Shown here: one piece after another, positions 1 through 6,544 of the stretch | Numbering within the stretch: position 1 is the first letter of the stretch | How the letters are laid out: each line of letters starts with the position of its first letter | DNA from: GCA-016699975 sp964515255 | GTDB lineage: Bacteria > Patescibacteriota > Minisyncoccia > Moranbacterales > UBA1568 | DNA length: 7,873 nucleotides | Assembly: GCA_964515255.1 (NCBI GenBank) | Contig: CAZETL010000042.1 | Location: 1-7,873, forward strand | Reading direction: 5' to 3' | Program-made: the position numbers and the translations under genes | The notes under the pieces: generated by a model | Database searches by the model: none | What the model was told of the DNA's origin: nothing | Seen by the model: only the letters and a program-made list of their open reading frames with translations

Positions 1-130
1 AAGAACCCTGAAAACCACGGAGAGGAAAATTAACTTCGTTCTGACGAGAGACTTGCTATTCGGAACTAAAAAACTATGATGTGGACTCTAGAAAGTCTTC
101 GAGGAGATTCTAGGGAAGCTCTCAGAAGTA
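1..130. other. left-edge intergenic stretch without a recognisable gene
   Basis: This is downstream of the YdjM-like gene on the minus strand. Minus-strand frames are broken by stops. On the plus strand, one frame is open from the window edge to a stop at 76-78 and another to a stop at 31-33. Neither has a start codon or a recognisable motif, so I do not call a gene. The only structure is an interrupted inverted repeat at 88-113. Confidence 0.6.
88..113. repeat. interrupted inverted repeat after the YdjM-like gene
   Basis: CTAGAA at 88-93 is the reverse complement of TTCTAG at 108-113. Inside, TCT and GGA can add three more pairs around a TCGA loop. On the minus strand it lies about 18 bases past the stop codon of the YdjM-like gene, where a 3'-end hairpin would be expected. 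The nearest T-run comes only about 14 bases later, so it is not a classic intrinsic terminator. It could also be chance. Confidence 0.35.
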
Positions 131-811
131 TTATCCCAACATCCCGAGTAACCGCTCGCTCAGACGAAACAAGTGTTCACCGTTTCCCGCAAGAAAGAAT
201 GCGATAGCGCCGTAGACAAAGATGTTGATACTTCGGCTTCCGGAGAATAATTTCAGTGCACTTCCAAATGCCGCGTTCGGGACAAAAGGCGTCCCGTGGA
301 AATTCACCGCCGCATAGACCTCATCAAGCAAAAGATGGAGAAGATAGCCGGCAACCATAGCAATTCCAAGAAGAAACGCGTGCCATTCGTCGAAGCTCAT
401 CCGGACGGCAAGCGAAAAGACAAAAAGTCCCGAAAGAAAAGCCGCCGGAATCGAGTGTGCCATGCCGCGATGCCTTGTGAACCGCTTGAACAGTGCGCCG
501 AAAACTCCCCAAACCACTCCGGCTGACAACATAACAAGCCCGAAAATATCCAGATATTCCCCTGGCATGCTCTTGCTCGCTGCAAGAAATACAAGTCCGC
601 CCGCGATAATTGCAAGCGAGCCAAATGTCACATGGAACGGCACGCCTGAATCGCTATCCATATCCGGCAGTATTGCTCCGACCACAACCGCAAGCCACAG
701 AAACACAAAAAAGCTCCACGACGCGGAAACCATCGACAGACTTGCCAAAAGGAAAGCCCCTATCACCCCGGCCGCAATGCCAAATGAAATATGCGTTCTA
801 AAACTCGCCAT
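131..811 (-). CDS. YdjM-like (DUF457 / LexA-binding inner membrane-associated type) membrane protein
   Basis: This is a 226-residue polytopic membrane protein of the family often labelled membrane-bound metal-dependent hydrolase; its true reaction is not known. The family's set of conserved polar residues is present in order: His7 in THISFG near the N-terminus, LPDMDSDSG at 48-56, HRGMAHS at 114-120, GYLLHLLLDE at 155-164 (His159, Asp163) and FHGTPFVP at 171-178. About six to seven hydrophobic segments (roughly 8-30, 33-48, 63-80, 88-108, 120-137, 144-162, 194-211) put it in the cytoplasmic membrane. The frame stays open further upstream. I chose the ATG at 811 because family members begin just before the first THxxxG-like motif; an ATG at 871 would add 20 residues that look unrelated. 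Neither start has a clear ribosome binding site. It is the last gene of the left-hand cluster, 70 bases after the preceding stop. The family call is firm, the enzymatic label is not. Confidence 0.8.
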   Translation of the reverse strand: MASFRTHISFGIAAGVIGAFLLASLSMVSASWSFFVFLWLAVVVGAILPDMDSDSGVPFHVTFGSLAIIAGGLVFLAASKSMPGEYLDIFGLVMLSAGVVWGVFGALFKRFTRHRGMAHSIPAAFLSGLFVFSLAVRMSFDEWHAFLLGIAMVAGYLLHLLLDEVYAAVNFHGTPFVPNAAFGSALKLFSGSRSINIFVYGAIAFFLAGNGEHLFRLSERLLGMLG

Positions 812-881
812 AACAAATGTATTTCTTTTTGTCCGACCGAGGATTTTTAATAGTTTTCCAACACTCACCATCGACCGATAG

Positions 882-1385
882 TCAGAGCTTCCGACTGTCG
901 TACGCCCAGTGGAGAAGAGCTTGTCGTTGACGGGGGCGGCAAGAAAAATCATTCGAACGACAATGCGCCGCAACTTGAGCAAGATGCCGCCGCATCGCCC
1001 TCCATCGACGAATTTGTCTCGCATCATCGGTGTGTCGCCGTCCGGAATAGTAACGGCAATACCATTGAAACCATCCTCGAGGATCATCCGGATGGATCCA
1101 CCCTCTCTCCCGCCAAACTGAAAGCGGTTCACTCGCATGAACACCAAAGAAATTCAGATTCGGATCTCGCTTTCGAGGAGCAAACTTCGCCTTTTGAAAC
1201 CAAGATGCTGGAAATTCATTCCGGCAGTCCCGCATATAGACGCCGCCAAAGACTCCGAGCTCGAGCATCTTTTCTGGCGAGAGATCAGGTTTGAATTCCG
1301 GATCAAAATGCTTGCCCGCTGGCTCGGTGCGATTGTATCGATATCCCTTTTGCATTCGATCATTGACAGTTACCCGTTCGCTCAT
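882..1385 (-). CDS. conserved uncharacterised Trp/Tyr/Arg-rich protein
   Basis: This is a soluble 167-residue protein of unknown function. Its motif-dense layout is typical of a strongly conserved family: DPEFKPDLSPEKMLELGVFGG-type segment at 28-48, a DCRNEFPASWF segment at 53-63, LNFFGV at 77-82, and a WRERGWIHPDDPRGWFQWYC segment at 91-110 followed by RYYSGRR. The C-terminus is arginine-rich and ends with CRPRQRQALLHWAYDSRKL at 149-167. I see no signal peptide, membrane segment or nucleotide-binding loop. I have the impression of having seen close relatives annotated only as hypothetical proteins, but can name no family. The abundance of Arg with Trp and Tyr would suit nucleic-acid or protein binding; that is inference. 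The start at 1385 is preferred over the in-frame ATG at 1391 because AGAGGA sits 6 bases before 1385 but directly abuts 1391. The gene follows the AlkD-like gene by 11 bases, which suggests translational coupling. Confidence 0.85.
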   Translation of the reverse strand: MSERVTVNDRMQKGYRYNRTEPAGKHFDPEFKPDLSPEKMLELGVFGGVYMRDCRNEFPASWFQKAKFAPRKRDPNLNFFGVHASEPLSVWRERGWIHPDDPRGWFQWYCRYYSGRRHTDDARQIRRWRAMRRHLAQVAAHCRSNDFSCRPRQRQALLHWAYDSRKL

Positions 1386-1391
1386 AAACAT

Positions 1392-1397
1392 TCCTCT
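1392..1397 (-). promoter_or_regulatory. ribosome binding site AGAGGA that decides the start at 1385
   Basis: The minus strand reads TAAGAGGA, so the site overlaps the last base of the upstream TAA stop. It has a 6-base spacer to the ATG at 1385 and no spacer to the ATG at 1391. It is the only well-placed Shine-Dalgarno sequence I find in the window. Confidence 0.65.
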
Positions 1398-2104
1398 TAC
1401 TTTTTTGCGCTAAGGAACTTCTTTCGCATTTCGGGAGAGAATTTCTCTATCGAATAGCGAAGCATCGTTCGCGGCATCGCATGGGCATTCTCTCTGAGGA
1501 AGCCTGTAAGCGCTCTTTCATTCTGTTTTCCAACTTCGCGAAGCATCCACCCGACCGATTTCTGAATAAGGTCGCGACGATCGCCAAATGACGCTCGAGC
1601 AAGACCGAATATCTCATCAAAGAATCCCTTGCGAATAAACGTCCAAGTCGACAGTACCGCCATTCGACGACTCCAGAGATTCTCCGAAGAAAACAATTCG
1701 AAAAGAGCCCCCCTCTTCTCCGGATGCCGAAACAGGAAATCGCCAACCACCTTTGGAACTGTCACATCGACAAGATCCCAGTTATTTGCGGCTTCCCGAT
1801 GCGCAAGAAAGAATTCATATGCCGCGCATTTCTCTGCATCGCTCGCCGCACGTTCGTATCGAGAGACAATGATAAGAAGCCCGATCATCCGATCCTCATG
1901 CCATTTGCTCCGAAGAAGTTTCCCGATGCCGTCGTCATTCATGGTCCGATGTGACTTCGCAAGCTGGCGAACCGTTTTCATATCAAGTCCGCGAAACCGA
2001 TCCCCTTCGCCATATTCGCCCTTGCCAGTCTTAAAAAACTTCTGGCTTACGACGGCCCGAGCCCTATTGGAAAATCGACGTATCTCTCTCTGAAGAGTAT
2101 CCAT
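1397..2104 (-). CDS. alkD: AlkD-type DNA alkylation repair glycosylase (HEAT-like repeat)
   Basis: This family removes positively charged alkylated bases such as 7-alkylguanine and 3-alkyladenine from DNA, starting base-excision repair; members are cytoplasmic, all-helical HEAT-like repeat proteins. The protein has 235 residues, the usual family length. The N-terminal signature FFKTGKGEYGEGD lies at 23-35. NNWDLVD at about 107-113 places Trp109 and Asp113 at the same numbers as the DNA-contacting Trp and catalytic Asp of Bacillus cereus AlkD, as I remember them. Arg147 (LWSRR) and Trp186 (VGWMLREVGK) fall one residue from AlkD Arg148 and Trp187, so the active-site set looks complete. This numbering supports the ATG at 2104. 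The frame also reaches a TTG at 2167, which overlaps the upstream TGA as TTGA, but that would add 21 residues outside the family pattern. The gene lies 59 bases after the SIMPL gene and 11 bases before the next one. Confidence 0.9.
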   Translation of the reverse strand: MDTLQREIRRFSNRARAVVSQKFFKTGKGEYGEGDRFRGLDMKTVRQLAKSHRTMNDDGIGKLLRSKWHEDRMIGLLIIVSRYERAASDAEKCAAYEFFLAHREAANNWDLVDVTVPKVVGDFLFRHPEKRGALFELFSSENLWSRRMAVLSTWTFIRKGFFDEIFGLARASFGDRRDLIQKSVGWMLREVGKQNERALTGFLRENAHAMPRTMLRYSIEKFSPEMRKKFLSAKK

Positions 2105-2163
2105 TGCGATGAAAAAGAACCATCCTTTCAAAGGCGGCGCGTACCAAAAAATCAACGCACCTG

Positions 2164-2931
2164 TCAATCAATGATTTCGTAGGAGAGCGTCATTTGAACA
2201 GATTGCGTATTGGTGCCAGGTTCCACAATTGGCGCCGATGCAGATTTCATCATATCAGCGCCACCCATACCACCAATACCGTCTCCTGGATTCGGAGCTG
2301 GCACGGATTCAAATACCGCTACCAATTTCCCGAGGCGAAACCCTCCCGCACGAGCGATTTCCTTCGCCTTCTGTTGCGCATCTCGTATCGCAGCTTCCCG
2401 CGCTTCACGTTTTGACGCCGCATCGTCATCCAGCACAAACTGAACACTTGAAACAGAATTCGCTCCTTTCGACACGACTCCCGAAAGAATGTCTCCGAGA
2501 GCGTCCGTCTTCCGCACTTTCACGGAAAGTGTTTCCGTAAGCGAGTACCCGGAAATGACTGGGTCCGGACATATCCCGTTCTGACAGGGATTTGGATTGT
2601 ATCTCGGCAACAACGAGTATGCCGTCGTCTTTACATCTTTCGCATCGACGCCATTGTCTTTCAAAAAGGCATCGACTGCCCGCATTTTCTCGGCGCTTAC
2701 GTTTTGAAGTCGCCCGACATTCGTATCGCCTTCCGAAACGACTGACACGGAGATTGATGCTACGTCCGGCTTCGCTTCGATCTTTCCCGCGCCGTCCACC
2801 GAAAACGACCTTGTCGGATAGCTTCGCTCCACCGAAAGGGAATACGAATATGCGGAGACTGCAACAGAGATTGCGATAACGACAAACGCCCCTGCCTTCA
2901 ATATTTTCGAACAGCGTTCAGCATCGAACAT
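2164..2931 (-). CDS. SIMPL-domain (DUF541) protein with N-terminal membrane anchor
   Basis: This is a 255-residue protein. A short cytoplasmic head (1-12) is followed by one hydrophobic helix at about 13-29, which is either an uncleaved anchor or a signal peptide; the rest would be outside the membrane. Residues 42-255 match the SIMPL fold: RSFSVDGAGKIEAKPDVASISVSV-type opening strand, the central SGYSLTETLSVKVR strand, the AREAAIRDAQQKAKEIARAGG helix region at about 177-197 with LGKLV after it, and a closing strand VQMTLSYEI. Related outer-surface or periplasmic proteins are linked to stress tolerance in some bacteria, but no precise activity is established. A loop at about 111-125 carries two cysteines (116 and 121, PNPCQNGICPDP) that could form a disulphide outside the cell. 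A Gly/Met-rich loop lies at 216-228. It starts 18 bases after the trpS stop without a clear ribosome binding site, so it probably shares the trpS transcript. Confidence 0.88.
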   Translation of the reverse strand: MFDAERCSKILKAGAFVVIAISVAVSAYSYSLSVERSYPTRSFSVDGAGKIEAKPDVASISVSVVSEGDTNVGRLQNVSAEKMRAVDAFLKDNGVDAKDVKTTAYSLLPRYNPNPCQNGICPDPVISGYSLTETLSVKVRKTDALGDILSGVVSKGANSVSSVQFVLDDDAASKREAREAAIRDAQQKAKEIARAGGFRLGKLVAVFESVPAPNPGDGIGGMGGADMMKSASAPIVEPGTNTQSVQMTLSYEIID

Positions 2932-2939
2932 AAGCCAAC

Positions 2940-2955
2940 AAATAAAGATTTATTT
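2940..2955. repeat. AT-only hyphenated palindrome across the trpS stop codon
   Basis: AAATAAA at 2940-2946 and TTTATTT at 2949-2955 are perfect reverse complements separated by 2 bases. The element covers the trpS TAA stop (2950-2952) and lies just upstream of the SIMPL start. All pairs are A-T, so an RNA hairpin would be weak. It may only reflect AT-rich spacer composition. Confidence 0.35.
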
Positions 2956-3957
2956 TTGTTCTCCTTTGCTTGTTTCCTCAAAAAATCCCATGCGCTCGCG
3001 CGCAATTCGCATTTTCCGCGCTGCGAGACTCCGAGCTTGTTCCGCGCCAGATGAGAGTACGCGACGCACTTCATCATCGGAAAGCGATTCAAACTTCCTT
3101 TGGAATTCCAAAAGGAAGTTCGCGACCACATCCCCAAGACCCCTCTTGAAATCAGCGTAGCCTTTCCCAGAAAATTTTCCAATCACCTCTTCCGCAGAAA
3201 TACCCCCCAGAAGCGAGAAAATATTCACGAGGTTTTTCAGAGCCGGCTTCTCGTCTCGATACACAATTTCAGACCCGGAATCCGTCACCGCCTTCATCAC
3301 CTTCTTGCGAGCGACTTCCGGCGCATCCATGAGCGCAATGTAATTATACTCCGAAGTTGACGACTTCGACATCTTCTTCTCCGGATTATCAAGACCCATG
3401 ATCAAAGCACCCTGCTTTGACAACTTCCCTTCAGGAATAACAAACGTCTCGCCAAATCGCCTATTGAACCTCTCTGCAAGATCACGAGCGAGCTCAATAT
3501 GCTGCATCTGATCCTTCCCGACGGGAACGATTTCCGTGTCATACAACAAAATATCGGCTGCCATGAGCGTCGGGTAGGTAAACAGTCCAACGCCAGACTC
3601 CGACGCTTTTCCCTTCTGGGACTTATCCTTGAATTGAGTCATTCGTTCCAATTCCCCAATCCGAGCAATGGTACTCAGTATCCATCCAAGCTCTGCGTGC
3701 TCCTTTACATGCGACTGGACGAAGAGAGTCGAGCGCTTCGGATCAATACCTGAGGCGAGATAGATCTTTGCAATTTCAACGGTACGCTTCGAGAGCATTT
3801 CCGGATCTTGCGGCACCGTAATAGCATGGAGATCTACGATACAAAACAACGATTCATAATCATTTTGAAGATCAACCCACTGTTTGATCGCGCCGAGATA
3901 ATTTCCGATATGGAGATTCCCCGACGGCTGGATGCCAGAAAATATTCTTTGTTTCAT
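2950..3957 (-). CDS. trpS: tryptophanyl-tRNA synthetase
   Basis: This enzyme charges tRNA-Trp with tryptophan using ATP; it is cytoplasmic, and bacterial members are homodimers. The protein has 335 residues, the normal length. Class I signatures are present: PSGNLHIGN at 11-19 (HIGH motif) and KKMSKS at 194-199 (KMSKS motif). The YPTLMAADILLYDTEIVPVG stretch at 128-147 and GKDQMQHIELARD at 147-159 form the tryptophan and adenylate pocket typical of bacterial TrpRS, and RDLAERFN follows. The anticodon-binding helical domain fills the C-terminal third. The ATG at 3957 gives the standard beginning MKQRIFSGIQPSG; a TTG at 3972 would add five residues. No Shine-Dalgarno sequence precedes it. The leader instead carries CCTCCTTCTT, which resembles the anti-Shine-Dalgarno end of 16S rRNA. 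It lies 42 bases after RNase J and may be co-transcribed with it. No T-box leader is visible. Confidence 0.97.
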   Translation of the reverse strand: MKQRIFSGIQPSGNLHIGNYLGAIKQWVDLQNDYESLFCIVDLHAITVPQDPEMLSKRTVEIAKIYLASGIDPKRSTLFVQSHVKEHAELGWILSTIARIGELERMTQFKDKSQKGKASESGVGLFTYPTLMAADILLYDTEIVPVGKDQMQHIELARDLAERFNRRFGETFVIPEGKLSKQGALIMGLDNPEKKMSKSSTSEYNYIALMDAPEVARKKVMKAVTDSGSEIVYRDEKPALKNLVNIFSLLGGISAEEVIGKFSGKGYADFKRGLGDVVANFLLEFQRKFESLSDDEVRRVLSSGAEQARSLAARKMRIARERMGFFEETSKGEQK

Positions 3958-3999
3958 AGTGCAGAATGACAAGAAGGAGGCCCACTACCTGAGAAGTCC

Positions 4000-6276
4000 T
4001 TATACTTCGACAACAACGGGCAACACCATCGGTCGTCGCTCCGTTTTCACGAAGAGGAATTGTCCGATAGTATCCCGGATATTGTTCTTGACAAGGTTCC
4101 AGTCAATAGACGTATCTTTCGAGGTTGAGTCTTTTACAATCTTTGTCACCTTTCGCTTCGTCTCATTTACGAGATCGAAATTTTCCTTCACGTGAATAAA
4201 ACCACGCGACGTAATTTGAACCGACCCGACAATCTTCTTCGTCTTCGAATCAATTACGACCGTAATGGCGATCATGCCGTCTTCGGCGAGCATTTGCCGA
4301 TCTCGAAGCACTACGTGCCCGACATCTCCCACTCCAAGCCCGTCAATGAATACGTAACTTGAGTCCGCTTTCTTGTTTAGAAGCCTTGCTTCGCCTTGTT
4401 TCACATCGAGAACGCTTCCATTGTCGAGCACAAAGATCCTTTCCTTCGGGAATCCATCTTGCGCCGCGATGCTTGCCGCTTCTTTGAGGAAATAGTGGTT
4501 CGCGTAAACCGGCAAAAAGAACGTTGGCTTCACTTGCCGGACCATTTCCGCAATTCCTTTCGCTGTTGAATGTCCGCCTATGTGAATGTCAAGTTTCACA
4601 CCCTGAGTATCAAGCGTCTCACTATGGAGCACATGATCGCATTTTCTATAGAGATTATCCTTTAGTCGCTGGATACTTCTCTCATTTCCTGGAATTACCG
4701 AGGAAGAGAAAACTACAGTGTCGGTTCGCTGAAGCTTTATAAATCGATGATTATCCGTCACGATCTTCGAAAGCGCAGCATTAAGCTCGCCCTGAGCTCC
4801 AGTGCAAATCACAAGAATCCGATTATCGGGATACTTATGAATATCATTCACCGGGATAATTGTCTCTTTTTTTGCCTTGAGGTATCCGAGCTCTTTCGCT
4901 ATCTCCATATTCATCTTCATACTATACCCTTCCAACGCAACTTTCTTCCCAAGCTGCTCCGCGTATTCGATGATATAGGCGATGCGTCGCACTTGGGAAG
5001 CAAACGTCGCGAGAATAATTCTCCCCGGAGCTCGTTCCAAGAGGCTACGCAGATTCTGATGAACTTCGCGTTCAGACGGCGGATCGCCCGGCTTTAACGA
5101 CCCCAAGCTTTCCAGCATGAGAATCGTCGGCTTTGGGAGATCCGCAAGGTGTGTGTAGGTGATGGGACGCGGATCAATCGGGTCATTGCTGATCGTCCAG
5201 TCGCCCATGTGGATTACGGATCCCTCCGGCGTTTCAAGAATTACTCCCATCGCATCCATAATCGAATGCTCAACCTCGAAAAACCCGACGCGGAACGCCC
5301 CAAGCCGTATCGAATCATTTAGGGTTCGAACAGGTATCGTTTTCAATCGAGCAGTTGATCCCTTTTCATGATCTTCCACCTTCCGCTTCACAAGAGCAAT
5401 CGTGAGGTCGCGACCGATAATCGTCGGATACCCAAGCTCTTTCAGAAGGATCGGTGCGGCACCAATATGGTCGAGGTGTCCATGCGTAAAGATTACCCCT
5501 CTCACATTCTTTTCTTTTCCGCGAAGATAACTCACATTCGGAACTATATAGTCAATTCCCGGCATATCGGACTCTGGCCACTGCACCCCCATATCGATGA
5601 TAACGATGTCATTTCCATACTCGAATATGGTCATGTTTCGTCCAACTTCCTCTTGTCCACCAATCGGAATGACACGCAGCGTATCTGCGGGAACTGAAGG
5701 AACGGCGCCCTCTCGTTTCCCTTCGGTCGGAAGCGCCATGCGGACCTTCCGATTCGGATGCTCGTAACGCCGAAGTGTCTCCCGGGACATTTTCATTTCG
5801 GACGACTCGTCGGACAAAGATCCCTCACTCCTACTGGGCGCATCTCCCGGCCGACGAGGCGAACGGCCAATACTCTTTGTTGATCCAGAAAAACTCCGAG
5901 AATTCCCTCGACTCGACGGTGCATGCGAATTGTTTCTCAGAGAAAGTTGACCGCCCTGCTGTTTTGTGAACTTCCGATCCCGTTCAAAAGAAATGCTTCC
6001 AAACGGCTCGGCAAGAATCGAAGAAAGCGACCCCAGCCGAGTCGAACCCTCCTTCTTTGCGGTTCCATGCGAACTCCCCTTCATATATTCCGATCTACTC
6101 CAATGAGATCTCGGTCCGCCAGCGCCTACCGATTTGCGAGGCTGCTCACTCTTGGACCCCTGAAAGTTTCTCTGATTTCCTTGTTGCGAAGGCCTCTGAC
6201 CGTTAAACCGCCTCAAAGGACGACGAGGGTCGCGTGCCGCCGAGTTTCCTGGCGACTGATGTAATGTTTCAGACAT
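4000..6276 (-). CDS. rnj: ribonuclease J with long disordered basic N-terminal extension
   Basis: RNase J is a metallo-beta-lactamase/beta-CASP nuclease combining endonuclease and 5'-to-3' exonuclease activity in mRNA decay and rRNA maturation. The protein has 758 residues, about 200 more than the usual 550-560. Residues 1 to about 195 are low in hydrophobics and rich in Ser, Arg, Gly, Gln and Asn, hence probably disordered and RNA-binding. The catalytic core begins near 200 (LRVIPIGGQEEVGRNM) and carries HGHLDHIG at 265-272, His337 (VEHS), Asp359 (MGDW), the beta-CASP region with ATFASQVRR (423-431), TGAQGE (492-497) and SSSVIPGNE (524-532), and GGHS with His569. By spacing from His569, the last metal-ligand His of RNase J (390 in Bacillus RNase J1) falls on Tyr591 in LPVYANH. 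The C-terminal domain (about 640-758) is complete, with GLGVGDVG, VLRDR, SRGF and RRPMVLPVVVE. The ATG at 6276 has no Shine-Dalgarno sequence. It is followed 42 bases later by trpS. Confidence 0.95.
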   Translation of the reverse strand: MSETLHQSPGNSAARDPRRPLRRFNGQRPSQQGNQRNFQGSKSEQPRKSVGAGGPRSHWSRSEYMKGSSHGTAKKEGSTRLGSLSSILAEPFGSISFERDRKFTKQQGGQLSLRNNSHAPSSRGNSRSFSGSTKSIGRSPRRPGDAPSRSEGSLSDESSEMKMSRETLRRYEHPNRKVRMALPTEGKREGAVPSVPADTLRVIPIGGQEEVGRNMTIFEYGNDIVIIDMGVQWPESDMPGIDYIVPNVSYLRGKEKNVRGVIFTHGHLDHIGAAPILLKELGYPTIIGRDLTIALVKRKVEDHEKGSTARLKTIPVRTLNDSIRLGAFRVGFFEVEHSIMDAMGVILETPEGSVIHMGDWTISNDPIDPRPITYTHLADLPKPTILMLESLGSLKPGDPPSEREVHQNLRSLLERAPGRIILATFASQVRRIAYIIEYAEQLGKKVALEGYSMKMNMEIAKELGYLKAKKETIIPVNDIHKYPDNRILVICTGAQGELNAALSKIVTDNHRFIKLQRTDTVVFSSSVIPGNERSIQRLKDNLYRKCDHVLHSETLDTQGVKLDIHIGGHSTAKGIAEMVRQVKPTFFLPVYANHYFLKEAASIAAQDGFPKERIFVLDNGSVLDVKQGEARLLNKKADSSYVFIDGLGVGDVGHVVLRDRQMLAEDGMIAITVVIDSKTKKIVGSVQITSRGFIHVKENFDLVNETKRKVTKIVKDSTSKDTSIDWNLVKNNIRDTIGQFLFVKTERRPMVLPVVVEV

Positions 6277-6287
6277 AAGAAAATAAA

Positions 6288-6293
6288 TCTATA
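6288..6293 (-). promoter_or_regulatory. weak -10-like hexamer just before RNase J
   Basis: The minus strand reads TATAGA 11 bases before the RNase J ATG. A TTGCGC about 19 bases upstream could serve as a poor -35, but it lies inside the hairpin at 6310-6327. If real, transcription would start a few bases before the ATG and give a nearly leaderless mRNA, which would fit the missing ribosome binding site. The match is poor and the surroundings are AT-rich. Confidence 0.2.
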
Positions 6294-6299
6294 AGAAAT

Positions 6300-6327
6300 A
6301 AAAAAAGATTCGGCGCAAGAACGCCAA
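6300..6327 (-). terminator. terminator-like hairpin with T-run ahead of RNase J
   Basis: On the minus strand TTGGCG (6327-6322) pairs with CGCCGA (6315-6310) over a 6-base loop TTCTTG, six pairs including one G-U. It is followed by ATC and seven T's (6306-6300). This is the form of a short intrinsic terminator for RNA coming from tRNA-Leu. The RNase J start codon is only 24 bases past the T-run, so it could equally act as an attenuator within the RNase J leader. Confidence 0.5.
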
Positions 6328-6366
6328 GGGAAAGGCTGGGGCAAATCGACCAATGCACCAACAAAA

Positions 6367-6396
6367 TCCCGAGAGACCCCGACTAAGAGCCGGGAG
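6367..6396 (-). other. two mutually exclusive hairpins between tRNA-Leu and RNase J
   Basis: On the minus strand CCCGGC (6394-6389) can pair with GTCGGG (6383-6378) around loop TCTTA. The overlapping TCCCG (6395-6391) can instead pair with CGGGA (6371-6367), which is followed by ATTTTGTT. The two pairings share the same upstream arm and cannot form together. The arrangement resembles an attenuator switch but could also be chance in a GC-rich spacer. No known riboswitch class is recognised. Confidence 0.3.
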
Positions 6397-6422
6397 TTAC
6401 CGTTTTCTCGTACACCTTTAAG

Positions 6423-6506
6423 TGGGCGAAGAGGGACTTGAACCCTCACGAGATTGCTCCCATAGCGCCCTGAACGCTACGTGTCTGCCAATTCCACCAT
6501 TCGCCC
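6423..6506 (-). tRNA. tRNA-Leu (anticodon CAG)
   Basis: Read on the minus strand this is an 84-base class II tRNA. The acceptor arms GGGCGAA (6506-6500) and TTCGCCC (6430-6424) pair fully, with discriminator A at 6423. The anticodon stem TAGCG/CGCTA encloses the loop TTCAGGG with anticodon CAG (6472-6470), which reads leucine codon CUG. A long variable arm, as in leucine tRNAs, precedes the T arm GAGGG-TTCAAGT-CCCTC. The D region contains AATTGGCAGA. CCA is not encoded (the next bases are CTT), so the end must be added by CCA-adding enzyme. It lies alone between the isomerase and RNase J, with its own promoter-like site upstream and a terminator-like hairpin about 95 bases downstream. Confidence 0.95.
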
Positions 6507-6518
6507 AAACAGACCTTT

Positions 6519-6544
6519 CATTGAATCACGCCTCTTTTTCAATG
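6519..6544. repeat. inverted repeat overlapping the tRNA-Leu promoter-like site
   Basis: CATTGAA at 6519-6525 and TTCAATG at 6538-6544 are perfect reverse complements with a 12-base spacer. The repeat covers the proposed -10 element and the spacer and touches the -35. It could be an operator for a dimeric regulator. Seven-base arms can also arise by chance. Confidence 0.35.

Noticed and set aside
462..881. Plus-strand open frame of 139 residues opposite the YdjM-like gene
   Set aside because: It is a shadow of a gene with convincing motifs; its own sequence is Pro/Thr-rich without domain signatures.
812..1147. N-terminal extension of the YdjM-like frame up to position 1147
   Set aside because: Most of it overlaps the strongly motif-bearing 167-residue gene in another frame, and the family's usual N-terminus begins near position 811.
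2124..2134. Short palindrome CCTTTCAAAGG upstream of the AlkD-like gene
   Set aside because: With 5-base arms and a single central base it is easily explained by chance, and no promoter-like site accompanies it.
2105..2167. TTG start for the AlkD-like gene overlapping the SIMPL stop as TTGA
   Set aside because: The 21 extra residues are hydrophobic and outside the family pattern. With the ATG at 2104 the active-site residues fall on nearly the same numbers as in AlkD.
4747..5097. Plus-strand open frames opposite RNase J, up to 116 residues
   Set aside because: They lie wholly opposite the beta-CASP region of RNase J and carry no recognisable motif.
6213..6449. Minus-strand open frame of 78 residues across the tRNA 3' end and RNase J start
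   Set aside because: It starts inside the tRNA, crosses the hairpin-rich spacer and overlaps the RNase J start in another frame. The composition is not protein-like.
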